From: Ciona intestinalis
Lineage: Eukaryota > Chordata > Ascidiacea > Phlebobranchia > Cionidae
Direction of reading: 5' to 3'
Length of the DNA: 64,000 bases
NCBI RefSeq assembly: GCF_000224145.3
Contig: NC_020175.2
Location: forward strand, 1,500,576 to 1,564,575
Positions within the stretch are counted from its first letter, which is position 1; each line of letters opens with the position of its first letter. The position numbers and the translations under genes were made by a program. Of the stretch, positions 11,995 through 23,672 are shown piece by piece. The notes under the pieces are model-generated. The model did not search any database. It was not told the DNA's origin and worked only from the letters and a program-made list of their open reading frames with translations.

Positions 11995-14407
11995 ATGTTC
12001 TATAGCAAATTGTTAAAAGCGGCCAGCGCTATTAACAGAAGAAACTTCTCAAACGAACCTGCGCTTTGGAAGATAGCTAACTACAGGTTAGTCTGGTTGC
12101 ACTTGGCTTGAAAAGGTTTAAAATAAAGGATTAAGAAAATAAATGTAAAACAGCATAATACGGACCACTTTAATGTTTCGGGAAAGTTTCTTTTTTAAAT
12201 TAGTGAATACGAAGTCATTGGAATTGAATCGGGTAAACCATAGGGTCTCCACATATGTGCTGCTGTTGTGGATCAATTAATTAGGAGTGCCGCAAAGTAA
12301 GTACCTTAGTTTTTCCCACGCCGGAAGAAAATGGTCCGACATTCCATAGCCTATAGTCACCGTACAACTAAAGAAGTTTTATATAAAAAAGGGATTTATA
12401 AGATTGAAAATCATTTTTTAAAATCGAAACAAAGTTTTTAGGCCGGTATTGTGCTGTGTACTTAATAGACCCAAATAAAAACAACTTTACAAGAACATGA
12501 AAATTATTGTTGTTATAAAACAAGGTAGCCTATATGTTGTGAACAGTTTGTATATATTGCACTCACGTTACGGCAAAACTACTGAAATTTCGATACAAAA
12601 TTATACACGGCTAAGGTAATGTTAAAAAATCGAAAAAAACAAACGATTTATTATTGCAGATTCTTTGTTCCTCTACAAACAAGGTGGCGTGACACGGGGC
12701 ACGACGGTAACCTCGCGGACTCTGTTTATTACGACACAATGATATCTTTGACACAATCTTTTGTTTCTAAGTACGTCAAATTGCACCACTCAACGTATTA
12801 TAGAGACACGGCGAACACGCGTTATTTCCGGGCAAATTATGCTGTTTTCACACCGTCCTGTGTATATATATATATCGAACGAGCGCTATAGCTACGTTAA
12901 AGAGGCATACAAACGAAAATTCAAAGTTTGTGTATTGATAGATATGCTCAAATGTGACCTAAAGCTAGCACCGAGTTTTAAAACACAAAATAGCTTTTGA
13001 AAAAAATGAGTTTTAAAACAGCAAATTCGACCGCCGGAGTAAAAAAATGGTCGTAGCGCAATGCATGGCATTTCCCATGAGAAAAAAATACTCAACTTTG
13101 ATTGTCCCTAGTATTAAAATATTGAAGAAAGTTCAAATTTTATTTCTGATTTGGTATAATGAATGCTTCTTCTTCAAAACTATGTAAAAAAAACTTTAAA
13201 ACATGGACTTTAGTACTTTTAATTTTAGATTGAACATAGCTACATAATATGCTGACTCAGCACTTTTTTCTTTGTTAGTTAATTTTTAGCACTTTTTTAT
13301 ATTAAAATGTTCAATATGTCTTACTAGTACCTACTGTAACATTTTTTTGAAAAAATGTCAGTCTTTCGTGTTTAATATTAGGTTTGAAAATATGCTGAGC
13401 CAGCATAATCTGGTATGCACCTACGTTCAATTGAAAAATTAAAACATAATAAAGTCTATGTTTCACAATTTTTTATATATTCTTGAAGAAAAAGCATTTG
13501 TTATACAAAATCAAAAATAAAATTGGAACTTTCTGTAGTATTTTAGAAACTAGTAACGATCAAAGTTGAGTGAATCTTTTTCTTATGGGAAATCCCCTGC
13601 ATTGTCGAAACAGCCGAATTTCTTTTACTCCAGTGGTTTTTTCACGCGATTTTTTGGGTAACTTAGATGGTACTTTTAGGATACATTTGAGCATATCTAT
13701 CCATATACAAATTTTGATTTTTCGTTGGTATGTCGCTTTAATTTAAATCACTTCGCTATATTAGTATACAAACTTAGTTTTTTTTATGTTTTACAGGTTT
13801 AACAACCCGGGACTGACTGAACATATTTTAACCGACAACTACTACGAATGCAGGTATGTAACCGTACCGTGTTATCCAGTAATCCCATACGTCACAGAAT
13901 AATTCGTCACACATATTTAATTCGTCACATATATTTAGTCATTAATACAATCAAAGAGATTAAAACCAACTCTACTTATAAAGAGATTATTTTAATCTCT
14001 TTGAGTACAATCATAGTTAATGAAAATATTCTCATCAACTATATGTGGTACAATATCGGAAAACAATGGCAATATTATTCAGGAACCGCCTAAGTTACCC
14101 AGAAGTTCCTCTGGTGGGGTTGGGGGTCACAGAGGTTACAGGTTCCAGATTAAAGTTCACCGTCGGATTTTTTAAACAAAAATCAGACCAATCGAGTATC
14201 GCCACATCACCGATAAATTTAGACTTGCGCGGAAGTTTATTAGACGATAATGACGTTATAACTATCGCGGATCACTATGACAACGAGGCAGCAGTGCTCG
14301 GTTTCCAAGCAACCGTAATGAAGGGTTTAGATGAAGGCATACCTAACGCTTTAAAGGAAGCAATAAAATTAATACAAATGAATTGTTCGGATTTGGATAA
14401 AAAATAA
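11995..14407 (+). CDS. Unidentified protein with likely mitochondrial presequence, three exons
   Basis: Predicted exons are 11995-12086, 13797-13853 and 14083-14407. All junctions fall in the same phase (inside an AGG codon), giving 157 residues. The N-terminus MFYSKLLKAASAINRRNFS is basic, hydroxylated and lacks acidic residues, as expected for a mitochondrial targeting sequence. The rest (NNPGLTEHILTDNYYEC, then NRLSYPEVPLVGLGVTEV) looks like a compact globular domain, rich in beta-prone residues in the middle and ending in helices (EGIPNALKEAIKLIQMN). No transmembrane segment is seen and I do not recognise the family. The start is the first ATG after a CpG-rich stretch; CTTTACCAG two bases before it could also serve as a splice acceptor. 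Intron 1 holds a piggyBac-like element. Confidence 0.62.
12897..13741. mobile_element. piggyBac-like MITE, TTAA-flanked
   Basis: TTAA at 12897-12900 and 13738-13741 bound inverted ends AGAGGCATACAAACG and CGTTGGTATGTCGCT. The same family occurs at 37286-37908, and its internal halves are themselves partly inverted repeats (GAGCATATCTAT occurs near both ends). It lies in intron 1 of the mitochondrial-type gene. There is no coding potential. Confidence 0.8.
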
Positions 14408-14494
14408 ACAAAAAAATGATGAAACAAATTAATTAAACTAAATATTCATAACTTTTATTAACAAAACCAAACATTTTAGAAATAAATTACAGTA

Positions 14495-14686
14495 GGGAGA
14501 GGGAAGACGGGACACCTTTTACATTTATTTTCTCGCCCCGTTTGGTGGTAAACAAAGAACATTAAAAAAATATAAAACTGTATGCCCAAGACTCCCATTG
14601 ACCGTTGGTAATTGTTTAAAACACGATCAGGATATTTAGATATTATGTGCTAAAGGTGTCCCATCTTCCCCCACCCTACAATAGTA
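14495..14686. mobile_element. Short element with GGGGGAAGATGGGACA-type inverted ends
   Basis: The left end reads GTAGGGAGAGGGAAGACGGG and the right end GTGTCCCATCTTCCCCCACC, nearly reverse complements. A copy of about the same length at 16124-16305 matches it along its whole length (TTGTTTAAAACACGAT near the right end). Non-autonomous, no coding capacity. Confidence 0.72.
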
Positions 14687-14689
14687 CAA

Positions 14690-16035
14690 CGGGAGAACAT
14701 GGGACACTTAAGCACATATTGCAAATATTTCAAAAATCAAAATAGATTTCGATTTTTGGGTAATATCACGAATTAGTACTATCATTCCTTTATTATGTGA
14801 CAACAATTCAAAATTTTATAATAAAACACACGACGAGTTATTTAGCAATTCGCACAACAGGTGAAACTTTACAAATTCGAAAAATCAAAAGATAAGATGG
14901 GACAGTTTAAAATCATTGTTAATTTTGATTAATAAGTGTATTTATTATTAGGAGTACACGTAAATAACACAAACTAATACTGTACGCTTTGAAAATAAGG
15001 TTTAAACATTGTTTTTCTTGCCCTACTGCTATAGTTTTTAACATGTTACCTACATTATATTAACTGTATAACAATTGTATTGTTTGAACGACAATGGGTA
15101 TTGTTCGAACTTTAATTGATAAATATTGTATTCTACAAATGTATATCAACTTGTAATAGCAGAAAACTGATAATAACTATTATTAAAGTTTTCATTTTTG
15201 CTACAAATTGGGTATCACTACACTGTTTTTCGTACAAGCTACTTCTCATAATTATCTCTAAGTGCGAACGACTAAAAACCTTTAGAAGTATATTTTCAAA
15301 ATAATATCTCTTTATTATATCAGTATCTTATAGTTAAATAGAGGTATAAATTATTATTTTCCCCCTGAGGTATAAATTATTAAATTAAAATCAAACCTTT
15401 AGAAGTTTGGCCATAAAACATATAAAACTACAATGTGGGGGAAGATGGGACACCAAATTAAAACATAATTACATTAGCAGTATTCTGCAACTTGTAGTTA
15501 ACCCACCGAATTTAACAGGCTGTGCTTTCTTTGCCATGTAAACTTTATACATATAACTCCAAACCAATATTTTTTGTTCTTTTTACTTTAAATTAAAATT
15601 ATATTTACCCCTGCCTATTTTCCCTATGCAAATATCTCAGTTTTTTTTACAAAACTAAAACTAGTTTTATGAGACAAAATCAAACTGTACGAAATATTCA
15701 AGGTTGTTTTACGAAGCTATGATACTTGTTTAATCGTTCACACTTGCAAACTACAAAATTTCATCTGCTTTAATATTATTTTTGCGACATTCAAAATTAG
15801 CACCTTACTATTTCGCATTTTTTACCTGTTCAAAATCTACTGTTTCTATTTTACATATTTTTTTAATATTTAAAAACAGTATTCAGCTTTGACGCGCGTT
15901 TTATAAAGTCGTGATAATACTGTCGAATAATTCTTTAACATTATTTTCCTGATTATCATGGGCATGGGGGTCCGTAAAAAGAAAATTAAAAAAGTCTCAT
16001 GTGACAAAGTGTCCCATCTTCCCCCATCCTACTAT
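14690..16035. mobile_element. Longer member of the GGGGGAAGATGGGACA repeat family
   Basis: The region starts with GGGAGAACATGGGACACTTA, contains GTGGGGGAAGATGGGACACC at about 15434, and ends GTGTCCCATCTTCCCCCATC near 16030. The same sequence in reverse orientation makes up 24420-25690; for example 15890-15960 corresponds to the complement of 24470-24540. Parts recur at 26030-26600, 36930-38030 and 40430-40680. It may be two adjoining elements. I see no protein in it. Confidence 0.6.
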
Positions 16036-16123
16036 ATATATTTAGACAATTCGGTCCCTTTGTTTGGTCCAAATAAACAGGTCTTTTTTAAGAAATGCGG
16101 CATATCTTAGATATATATAGTAG

Positions 16124-16305
16124 GTAGGGGGAAGATGGGACACCTTTTCATTTGATTTTCTCTTCCCATTTGGCAGTAAAAAAAACATTCAAAGAATTAT
16201 AAAACCGTATCTTCCCGACTACCACAAATCGTTGTTTATTGTTTAAAACACGATTATGGATATTATGTGTAAAGATGTCCCATCTTCCCCCACCCTACCC
16301 TATAT
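16124..16305. mobile_element. Short element with GGGGGAAGATGGGACA inverted ends
   Basis: The left end is GTAGGGGGAAGATGGGACAC and the right end ATGTCCCATCTTCCCCCACC, followed by CTACC. It is a sister copy of 14495-14686 and lies 3' of the SPOUT1 gene. Confidence 0.75.
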
Positions 16306-16808
16306 ATAAAGAAAGAGACCTGTTAACTAGACTTGAATGTTTACGTACATATTTAGATTTTTGCTTTTATAAAATTTTTACCTGCGTTATCATTTATTCA
16401 TTTTTAACTTGTAAATAAAGTTGGAATTAGATAAAGCACACACAGCTCTCTGTAATGGATGTCACCATTAATAAATAATAATGAATGTCTCTCTATTCGA
16501 TGTCTCTATCAATACCTTGAAACTATCATCCCTAAGTTAACTTTTTATAAACTGTGTTACTCCATATTTTTTTAATTGTTTAGAAAAAACTTGAACCATA
16601 TTTATCATTTGCAAATACACCACTGCTTCTCATACATGGTAGTTGCTTGTTGTAAACAAAAAAAACTTTTTTTAAACTTTAGAGACCATCATAAGAGAGT
16701 TATATAACTTTTTGCTTTGATTGAGAAATGAGAACTTTACATTACTGATTAGTTCTGTATTCAGAGTGTAAACAATCCACAAAGAACGGCAGAACTTCAG
16801 CATAATGA

Positions 16809-18161
16809 TTAAGGTTGATTTGAAAGTATTTGTGACCACAGGGTTGACATAGTAACAAGGATGGCTTCTTCTGTTCGTATAGTACGACTACCTTGGTTGG
16901 GACAAGTGTTTAAATACTTGTCAAACAACAAAGATAGCTCTATATCGCCTCCTAGAGCTTCGTCAGCTTCCAGTCCAGCTTCTAAACCTTGTAACCCTCC
17001 AAATACAATCAGAAGATGTTTAAAAGTTGGCATTTTAAAGTCAGCAACTGGTTCTCCTTTATCTGATGTCCCAATTGTAATGTCATACTTGCCAGTGTCT
17101 GAATACGGACAATCAACAATAGCAGAACTTAGAGAGTTCGCAAGACGGACGTTGTACCCCCAATACAAGCCCCCCTTCGTCCGGGGGTAATGAGGGGGAA
17201 CTACTTCACCCAAGATATACTTTTTCTTCTGTTCTTTAATTTTAACAGTGACCCTTATATTGGGTTGCAACACTTTATCAATCTGAACTGTTTTTAAAGT
17301 TCCACAATCAACAAAAGATCCTTTTCCTGGTTTGATCGGTCGGTCCACAACGACTCCTTCCCTGAATTCTGCGTTGTCTTGCTCCCTCATGTGGTGGGGG
17401 CAATCAAGCGGGTTTAAAACTCCTGCATATTGAAGATCTTTATGTTTTGGAAAGAAAGACTTGCGAAGGTATTGCGGACACTCGAGATATTGCAAGATTC
17501 TGGCAAGTTGGATGTTGCAGTTTCCTTTCTTTCCGACCCCAGTAAAGTCTCCCTGGGTGGAAGAGTCTTTGCCTGAGGATGCAGATTCATCAAATACGAT
17601 GATCTCATCAACCTAGAGCAATAAAACCCATGACCAGGATTCAATGTCAGTTATACAAAAATACAGTCTATCCCATTTTATAATAATATACTTAGCACTA
17701 ACACTAAGAATAACTGTAACCTAAAAATATTAGAAACAATTAGTTAAAATTTTAACCCCAATAAAATTTTGCCAACATGCTGACAGAACATTGAAATAAG
17801 ATTAAGTTTTCATGCTGGAGGAGCCAGTACCTTGTACATATTATAGTATTTTATATACTGTTTCTTTACATAATTTTACCTGAAAGACAACGCAGGCACG
17901 AGCAATTTGACCAGCAAGGTAAGTCCTTAATTCAGGAGATTGTGCGTTGTCCAATATAGAGCCAGGTAAAGCAACACTCACTGTGTACGACCTCCCATCA
18001 CCTAGAACAGGTTCTTCAAGTTTTTCTTTTTTCTTTTCAAAATCTTTTTTCAAGATCATCTGTTTTTCTAATTTTCGAATTTTTCTTTTTTCTTTATGGA
18101 GCTTCTTCTCAACTTTTCTTTTCAATTTTTCTTCCGATTTGTTTTTGCTTGGTCCATTCAT
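16809..18161 (-). CDS. spout1: SPOUT1 (C9orf114/CENP-32) SPOUT-family RNA methyltransferase
   Basis: Two exons on the minus strand, 18161-17880 and 17612-16809, join in phase 0 and give 361 residues (human 376). SPOUT proteins bind S-adenosylmethionine in a trefoil knot; human SPOUT1 is a nuclear protein also reported at kinetochores and spindle poles. The first 45 residues are a Lys/Glu-rich coiled-coil-like tail. Then follow blocks almost identical to the human protein: SVALPGSILDNAQSPELRTY, FTGVGKKG, RILQYLECPQYLRK, PLDCPHHMRE, REGVVVDRP, TKGGLYWGY, LIVFGGLQGLEAG, and the C-terminal CPNQGSRTIRTEEAIL that forms the knot. The protein looks whole. The ATG was chosen because the conserved basic tail begins there. 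The next gene upstream on this strand ends only 592 bases away. Confidence 0.95.
17613..17879 (-). other. Only coding intron of SPOUT1
   Basis: On the minus strand the donor is CAG|GTAAAATT and the acceptor is TTGCTCTAG|GTTGATG. The 267-base intron contains no other feature. Confidence 0.85.
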
Positions 18162-18467
18162 TTTAAATGTGTTGACTTTTTAACACACAAGACAAGACCC
18201 TAACCTCAGACACAAATGACAAGACCCTAAATAAACATCATTGTACTAGTTATACAAAGGTATAATACATCATTGTACTACAGCAGCAATATTGAAACAA
18301 CAAATAAATTTGAATTCAATGAGTAAAGATTCACAGTGTTTTTAAAGAGTTGTTTACTTTTCACATGAGATTTAATGGTATGGTTTAGCCAAAACGAATG
18401 ACATTGGTTTACTAATACATTGCTTCAGAAAAAAGGTATTTGAGCAAGTACACTACTTAGACAAGGA

Positions 18468-18752
18468 TTATTTTTCAGATGGATTTTTGCGAGATGTTTC
18501 TTTCGTTGATACTTCATTATAAAGTGTTATTTTGTGCAAGTGGTCCTTAAAAAGATAATTGTTTTGGAAATGTTTTTTAGAAGATGTTTCTTTATGTTTA
18601 TAAGATGGTATATAATTAGATGATTCTTTGGGTGGTTTGGCTGCGGTTGGTTTATGCGTTGGTTCTTTTTTAATTGTTTTCTTTTGAATTTTAGTTTTTA
18701 ATGTATTTTCCTTAGATAGCACACTATGTTGTATTTTAGTTTCAGATAAATT
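18468..18752 (-). other. Lys/Thr-rich open frame directly after the stop of the 18753-23672 gene
   Basis: After the TAA at 18755-18753, the same frame stays open for 94 more codons to a second stop at 18468. The extension would be basic and low-complexity, with pieces such as KTKIQKKTIKKEPTHKPTAA and SYKHKETSSKKHF. In DNA this AT-rich, 94 codons without a stop is unusual. Possible explanations are stop read-through, a polymorphic or recently gained stop, a base-calling error at the TAA, or chance in an A-rich 3' untranslated region. Confidence 0.4.
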
Positions 18753-21700
18753 TTAACTCAATTCATTTAACTCTATTGGTTCTCCAACTTCTTCTTTTGA
18801 TGAAAATAATCTTGGAGTAATAGAAAACTTGACGGCAGACCACAGAGCCTGGCCAGCTCGCTGTTGGACAGTTTTATCTGAGATCACCTCGTTTGTATCT
18901 TTCTACAAGATTGAACTTCTTAGTACTNNNNNNNNNNNNNNNNNNNNNNNNNNNNNNNNNNNNNNNNNNNNNNNNNNCAAATAAATTTAATTTATCTGTG
19001 ATGTCACACGGAGTATAATTACAGAAATGTTGTTACAAACCACTATCTCGGTGCATTTTGTTTATACGTGGCGTTATGTATTTAATAATACAGCATTTAA
19101 AGCCAAATATAATACTAAAGCATACCAATAAATAGTTGTACGAAATCTATATTATTATATATGGGGCTTTTTACTTCACGCCTCAACGCTCGAATGTTCA
19201 GGTCTCGCCGCGTTCCAGTCAACTTGTTTTTAACAATGGTTTTATAAACTTTAACTCACAGTCTGAAACATTCAGCATATTTCACTTGGACCAATATTTT
19301 ACAACTATACAAATATATGAGAAAACATGGAGATCTAATATTAATTTAAAACTAATTGGTTTGCGTATATTGCATATATGGTGAATTAACTTAATGTAAT
19401 TTTTACAAAAACAACAACTAATGCCACTAAAACACTAAGCAGTGATGACCATTCAAAAACTACAATAAAATTTAGTGTTGCCGATTATAAATTTCAAGGC
19501 GGAAAAGATTTGTTTTGGACAGAAATTAAATTTATTAAATATTAATTTCATTTAATTTTAATGTACTTTTTAATTTATAATAGAATTAAATTCTGTGAAT
19601 GATTTTTTATTTATCTATCACTTTTGCGGTAATAGGTGCTGCCGATGGCAAAATGAGAAATAATAATACATGATAACTTGTTATTGAACAACGAGGCAAT
19701 ATGTCGTTGCTTATATTGCTTGTGCAACACTGTACGCGCATTTTAACACCGACGATTCCAGCACTTGTCTGCGGGAATGGGCGTTACCAATCCTTTTAAA
19801 CAATTAAAATGTGGCGAATATAACATATACCTCATTACAAATCAATACCGGTCCCAACATAACCACACAGCGCCGTGGCCAAGTGGTTAGTGCGCCCGCC
19901 TGTAACCCAGAGGTAATGGGTTCAAGGCTCGTCGCTGCTACCATATGTGTCCTTGGTCAAGACACTTAACGGCAATTGCTCGAACCCAGTGGTCACTAAT
20001 GGGTTGTCCAAATTATCAGCCATACATAAAGAAAAAATCCAAAAAAAAATAAACACCCACAAAGTAACATACATTAACTCGTAAGCTGGCACGAAGTGTA
20101 TGAACACCCGTGTTATAACGACTGTCGTTTTCCGGCCACGCGAGGATAAAGTAAGTTACATTCATTCAGTGAATATATCTATACATTTCAGCTTATTGGG
20201 ATGTGTGTTTTTTTTTTTTAAACCTTAAACAAGTATGTCGTAGTTTATATAGGCTGAAATATTTTCGTACTGTTTGATTTAGTCTGATAAAATTAGTTTT
20301 AGTTTTGTGAGAAAAACTGAGATATGTTCATGATAAATACAGACAGAGGTCAAAATGGTTTAAATTAGGCATACAATAAGCATAATAATATAGATCTAAA
20401 TTGTATTCATAAATTCAACGTGGCAGAGAAGCTGTAGCACAGCCGGTTTGTTAGATTACACAAAATTTGCAGAATATTTATAATATACTGATATAATAAC
20501 AGGATAATGTATGGAATATATAATCGAAATTCGGTAACAGAAACTTGGAGAAAAATTCTCGGCGTAGGTAAAATACAGCGCAGCAATATTTTGTGGCAAT
20601 AATATGACTTGTGTATATACTGGTTTCCACGAGTGTTTGCGAATTACTAAATAACACTTAGTGTGTTTGATATAATTATTTGAATCAATTAATAAAGGTG
20701 TGACAGTACAAATGTATGGCTGATAATTTAGACAACCCATTAGTGACCACTAGTTTGAAGCAATTGCCGTTAAGTGTCTTGCCCAAGGACACATACGCCC
20801 ACAATGGTAGCAGCGTCGAGCCTTGTACCCATTACCTCTGGGTTACAGGCAGGCGCGCTAACCACTACACCACGGCGCCGGTCGAATTTAATATATATAG
20901 ATATGGGCGTAGAGTACGGGCGCGCGGGAGTGCGACGCACCTAGGGATACACATTACAGAATAATTAGGTATTCTAGGATATCCTAGAATACTTTATTTC
21001 GAATCTAGAATTCCGAATCTAGAATTTCGAATCTTTTATATTTATAGGAAAAATGAATTTTACCCACAAAAGTCAGTTTATTGACTCTTTTATAGCAGCC
21101 TTGTTGGATCATAAGCTGTAAAATGATCAAAAATTGTACCATTGGGTAGTTTTTGCGTCATGAAACGTATAGCAGGCTATGGAAAGACGTTACGAAACGT
21201 TTACTTTCGAAAGTCCCACAAACACAAAAATTTTTTTTCAAAATTAATAAGTTTCAAAATTTGTTAATACAGTATATGAGGTGACGTGTGATGACGTCAT
21301 TAAACAGAATCCCGTAATTAGATTCGAATACAAAGGGATTCGAATCTCATGGATTCGAAATTCTGTAATGTGCATCCCTAGACGCACCCCTGCCAATTTA
21401 GGAATTCGCTACTCCTGTTTAATGCACGACTACCGCACACCTGCATGCGCGTGTAATGGTTCGACGATGACAACGACAGATTAATTCGTAAAGAAATGTG
21501 TTAAATTTTGGCCTATATTTGCGCAATTATGATTATTACAACACAACATCCTATTGTTTGTAAATGTGCCGCAATTCATGCCCATTTTACACCTCTAGGA
21601 TTGACCAATTAGGAACAAAGGAAAAGGATTTACTAGCATTATTACCTGCGCTATACCAGACAAACGTATAATATGTATGCGTATGGGATATGGGAGTATT

Positions 21701-23672
21701 TAGAATTGGAATGTTTAATTTACTTGATTGCGAGTTGCGGATGTGCATCAGGCATGTAAAAAAAAGACTGATACTGATTCGTATTTAAATTTATCTGGCA
21801 GTTTCGTAAATCCTAGCCGCATGCATTCTGCTTACGACAATTTTTTTTACAAATTGCTAAAATCCCTTTCTTGCCCGTATAAATGCCAGATTTATGATAA
21901 AAGAACTGTACGGACCTACGTTAACATTATACAATTTGTCACGCAGCCGTTGAGCCGACGAAGTAAATAAAGTCCAGACTACTAAAATATTGAGCGATAT
22001 TACCATTGCACAACGATGTTACATTGCGATAACGTTCCTGTCGCGAAGAAGGTCCAACTATTGGGTGCATCCGAATTAAATTGTCTTTGTGTGTTTGCCG
22101 CACTTCCACGCAATTTCAAAACTCTACGCCAATGTGTTATATACAAACATAAAAAAATTAACTTACCCCTAATTTATCAGCACTTAATTCCAAAACTTTT
22201 TCATCATTTAACACTGATATAACAAGGTCTATAGCTGATTTTCTGGTGTCAGGATTAGACATAACACCTAAAAATAATGAAAGTTTATTAAACACAATGT
22301 GCACAGATTTAAAAGAATAAAAGCTTCATTATTTAAACATTAAACAAATTATGAAATATATTTTTTAGAAGCCTTTATAAATATAATATCTGTGTTACAT
22401 TACTAGAGTTGAAAAAATAAAATTTTGGAATTTTATTCAAGAACTAGCTACCTTACTTGACACAAACTTTGTAGAGTAATCCTTCATGTCTGGGTCATGT
22501 AAAATCCCTTGCAAGACCTCCTTAGATAATTGCTCAGCATCGCTGATAAGTTTATTGTCAGTAAGTGAGATACTGGCAACTGATGTCACTTCTTCTGCCA
22601 TCTTATTTCGCATTGCATCCCCAAATAAATAAAAATACGACACTGGAGATAAAAATAAGAAAATACAACTATTGTGTACGGTGGTTTTGCAAAACAGTCA
22701 ACTTTGAAAACTGCTTTTTTTTTAATTAAAAAAACACTGAAAATATAAATAAAAAAAACAATATAATGGCGAGCCATAATGGTAATCATTTCACTGGTGA
22801 CCAGTAAAACTTTGGTCTAAAAATGTTCCTTGGGTCTCACTGATACCGGATGTCTAAAAAAAAACTTGGGCGTTCATGTCAAAAATTACCTTTGAAAATG
22901 AAAAAGTGCTGCGATACCGTATTTTCCACACAAGTTATCGTGAATTAAAAAATGTTAAATCATTATGTGATAGAACGCCTATTACTACGTTTGATTTCTA
23001 TGTTACAGATTACATCATTTGTTAGGGGTTAGTCAGTGGTTTGAAGTAAGGGGTTAAAGGTTATGGCCAGGTTAGATGTAGGGGTTAGGGGTATAGACTG
23101 GTTTAGGGTTTTTACTAGCATAAAACCGTGCGAAAAAAACAAGATTACAATGTGCTGTAAGCCTGTAATGTACGTAGCATATCACTACTATGACATAACA
23201 TATCGGTATTGTGGCCTAAAAAAATTAACCTTATGCAAGTCCCCCTAAAAAAACAGTGGGTATCAGTGAGGCCTAAGGAACATTTGGAAACCAAAATTTC
23301 AGTGGACACAAGCTAAAGGATTACCAAGTCATATCAACATAGGTTGTACACATACATAAAAGCCATAGATTATTATTAAACATATCTGCACCAAATTGTA
23401 CCTGCAACTGCTACAAATGTGAGCACAGATGCAACGAGTAGTTTTCCTTTCCATGTGTAATATTTTCTCATCTCTTCCAATCTTCTTAATATGCTGTCTG
23501 GTAAGTTTTGTACCTCTCCATATTTTACACTTTTTCTTTTTGATTCATTGGAGTAATAAACAAGTGCTGGTTCAGATATATGCAAGTGTGTGTCTTTGAT
23601 GTTTAAGAGTCGAATGTAACATCTTGCTTGGAACTTTAATCTAACTGATCTTGCCAACCAAACAGGAATCAT
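18753..23672 (-). CDS. Unidentified membrane-anchored helical-repeat protein, four exons
   Basis: Minus-strand exons 23672-23402, 22642-22457, 22267-22167 and 18902-18753 fit in phase and give 235 residues. Residues 1-25 (MIPVWLARSVRLKFQARCYI) are basic and amphipathic, possibly a mitochondrial signal. A single hydrophobic segment follows at about 77-100 (GKLLVASVLTFVAVAVSYFY). The rest is alpha-helical with a loose repeat built on a D/N-P-x-T/M core: LQGILHDPDMKDYSTKFV, VMSNPDTRKSAIDLVISVL, VISDKTVQQRAGQALWSAV. This recalls short armadillo-like helix pairs. I do not recognise a named family. The last intron (18903-22166) contains two SINEs, a hAT-like MITE and a 50-base gap. After the stop the frame stays open for 94 more codons (separate entry). 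The final exon is assigned by phase and by continuity of the repeat pattern. Confidence 0.6.
18928..18977. other. Assembly gap (50 N)
   Basis: A standard-length run of N in the last intron of the helical-repeat gene. A small exon could be hidden here, although the phases of the flanking exons already match. Confidence 1.
18978..19868. other. Intronic DNA without recognised features
   Basis: AT-rich sequence inside the last intron of the helical-repeat gene. A plus-strand open frame of 82 codons at 19136-19384 shows no protein-like composition. No splice-bounded exon was found on either strand. Confidence 0.4.
19870..20168 (+). mobile_element. tRNA-derived SINE, apparently full length
   Basis: The head GCGCCGTGGCCAAGTGGTTA matches an A box (TGGCCAAGTGGTTAG) and GGTAATGGGTTCAAGGCTC a B box, as in a tRNA gene. 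The body includes CTTGGTCAAGACACTTAACG and GGGTTGTCCAAATTATCAGC. The tail is CCGGCCACGCGAGGATAAAG followed by ATTC repeats. This is the best-preserved copy of a family found at least eight times here. It is not a functional tRNA gene: the acceptor stem cannot form and a long tail is attached. Confidence 0.88.
20714..20880 (-). mobile_element. tRNA-derived SINE, 3'-truncated copy
   Basis: On the minus strand it reads GGCGCCGTGGTGTAGTGGTT, then CCTCTGGGTTACAGGC in complement and the GGACACATACGCCCACAATG body in complement. It stops within the GTTGTCCAAATTATCAGCCA part, so the ATTC tail is missing. Confidence 0.82.
20942..21380. mobile_element. hAT-like MITE with 8-bp target duplication GACGCACC
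   Basis: Terminal inverted repeats TAGGGATACACATTACAGAA and TTCTGTAATGTGCATCCCTA bound 439 bases. The flanks GACGCACC at 20934-20941 and 21381-21388 are identical, the 8-bp signature of hAT insertion. A sister copy in the opposite orientation lies at 55474-55913, and a broken copy at about 40684-43190. The interior has GAATCTAGAATT palindromes but no coding capacity. Confidence 0.9.
21389..22166. other. Intronic DNA, no gene seen
   Basis: Part of the last intron of the helical-repeat gene. The small open frames on the plus strand (for example 21728-21970) have no matching splice sites or recognisable protein sequence. Confidence 0.4.
23022..23110 (+). repeat. Degenerate GGGGTTAG (telomere-like) tract
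   Basis: Several interrupted GGGGTTA/TTAGGG-type words occur within 90 bases (TTAGGGGTTAGTCAG, AAGGGGTTAAAGG, TAGGGGTTAGGGGTATAG). The tract sits in intron 1 of the helical-repeat gene and is short and impure. Confidence 0.4.

Noticed and set aside
19870-19945. Functional tRNA gene
   Set aside because: A and B boxes are present, but the acceptor stem does not pair and the segment continues into a SINE body repeated elsewhere.
23022-23110. Interstitial telomere repeat marking a chromosome fusion
   Set aside because: Only a few impure GGGGTTAG words are present; too short and degenerate for that reading.
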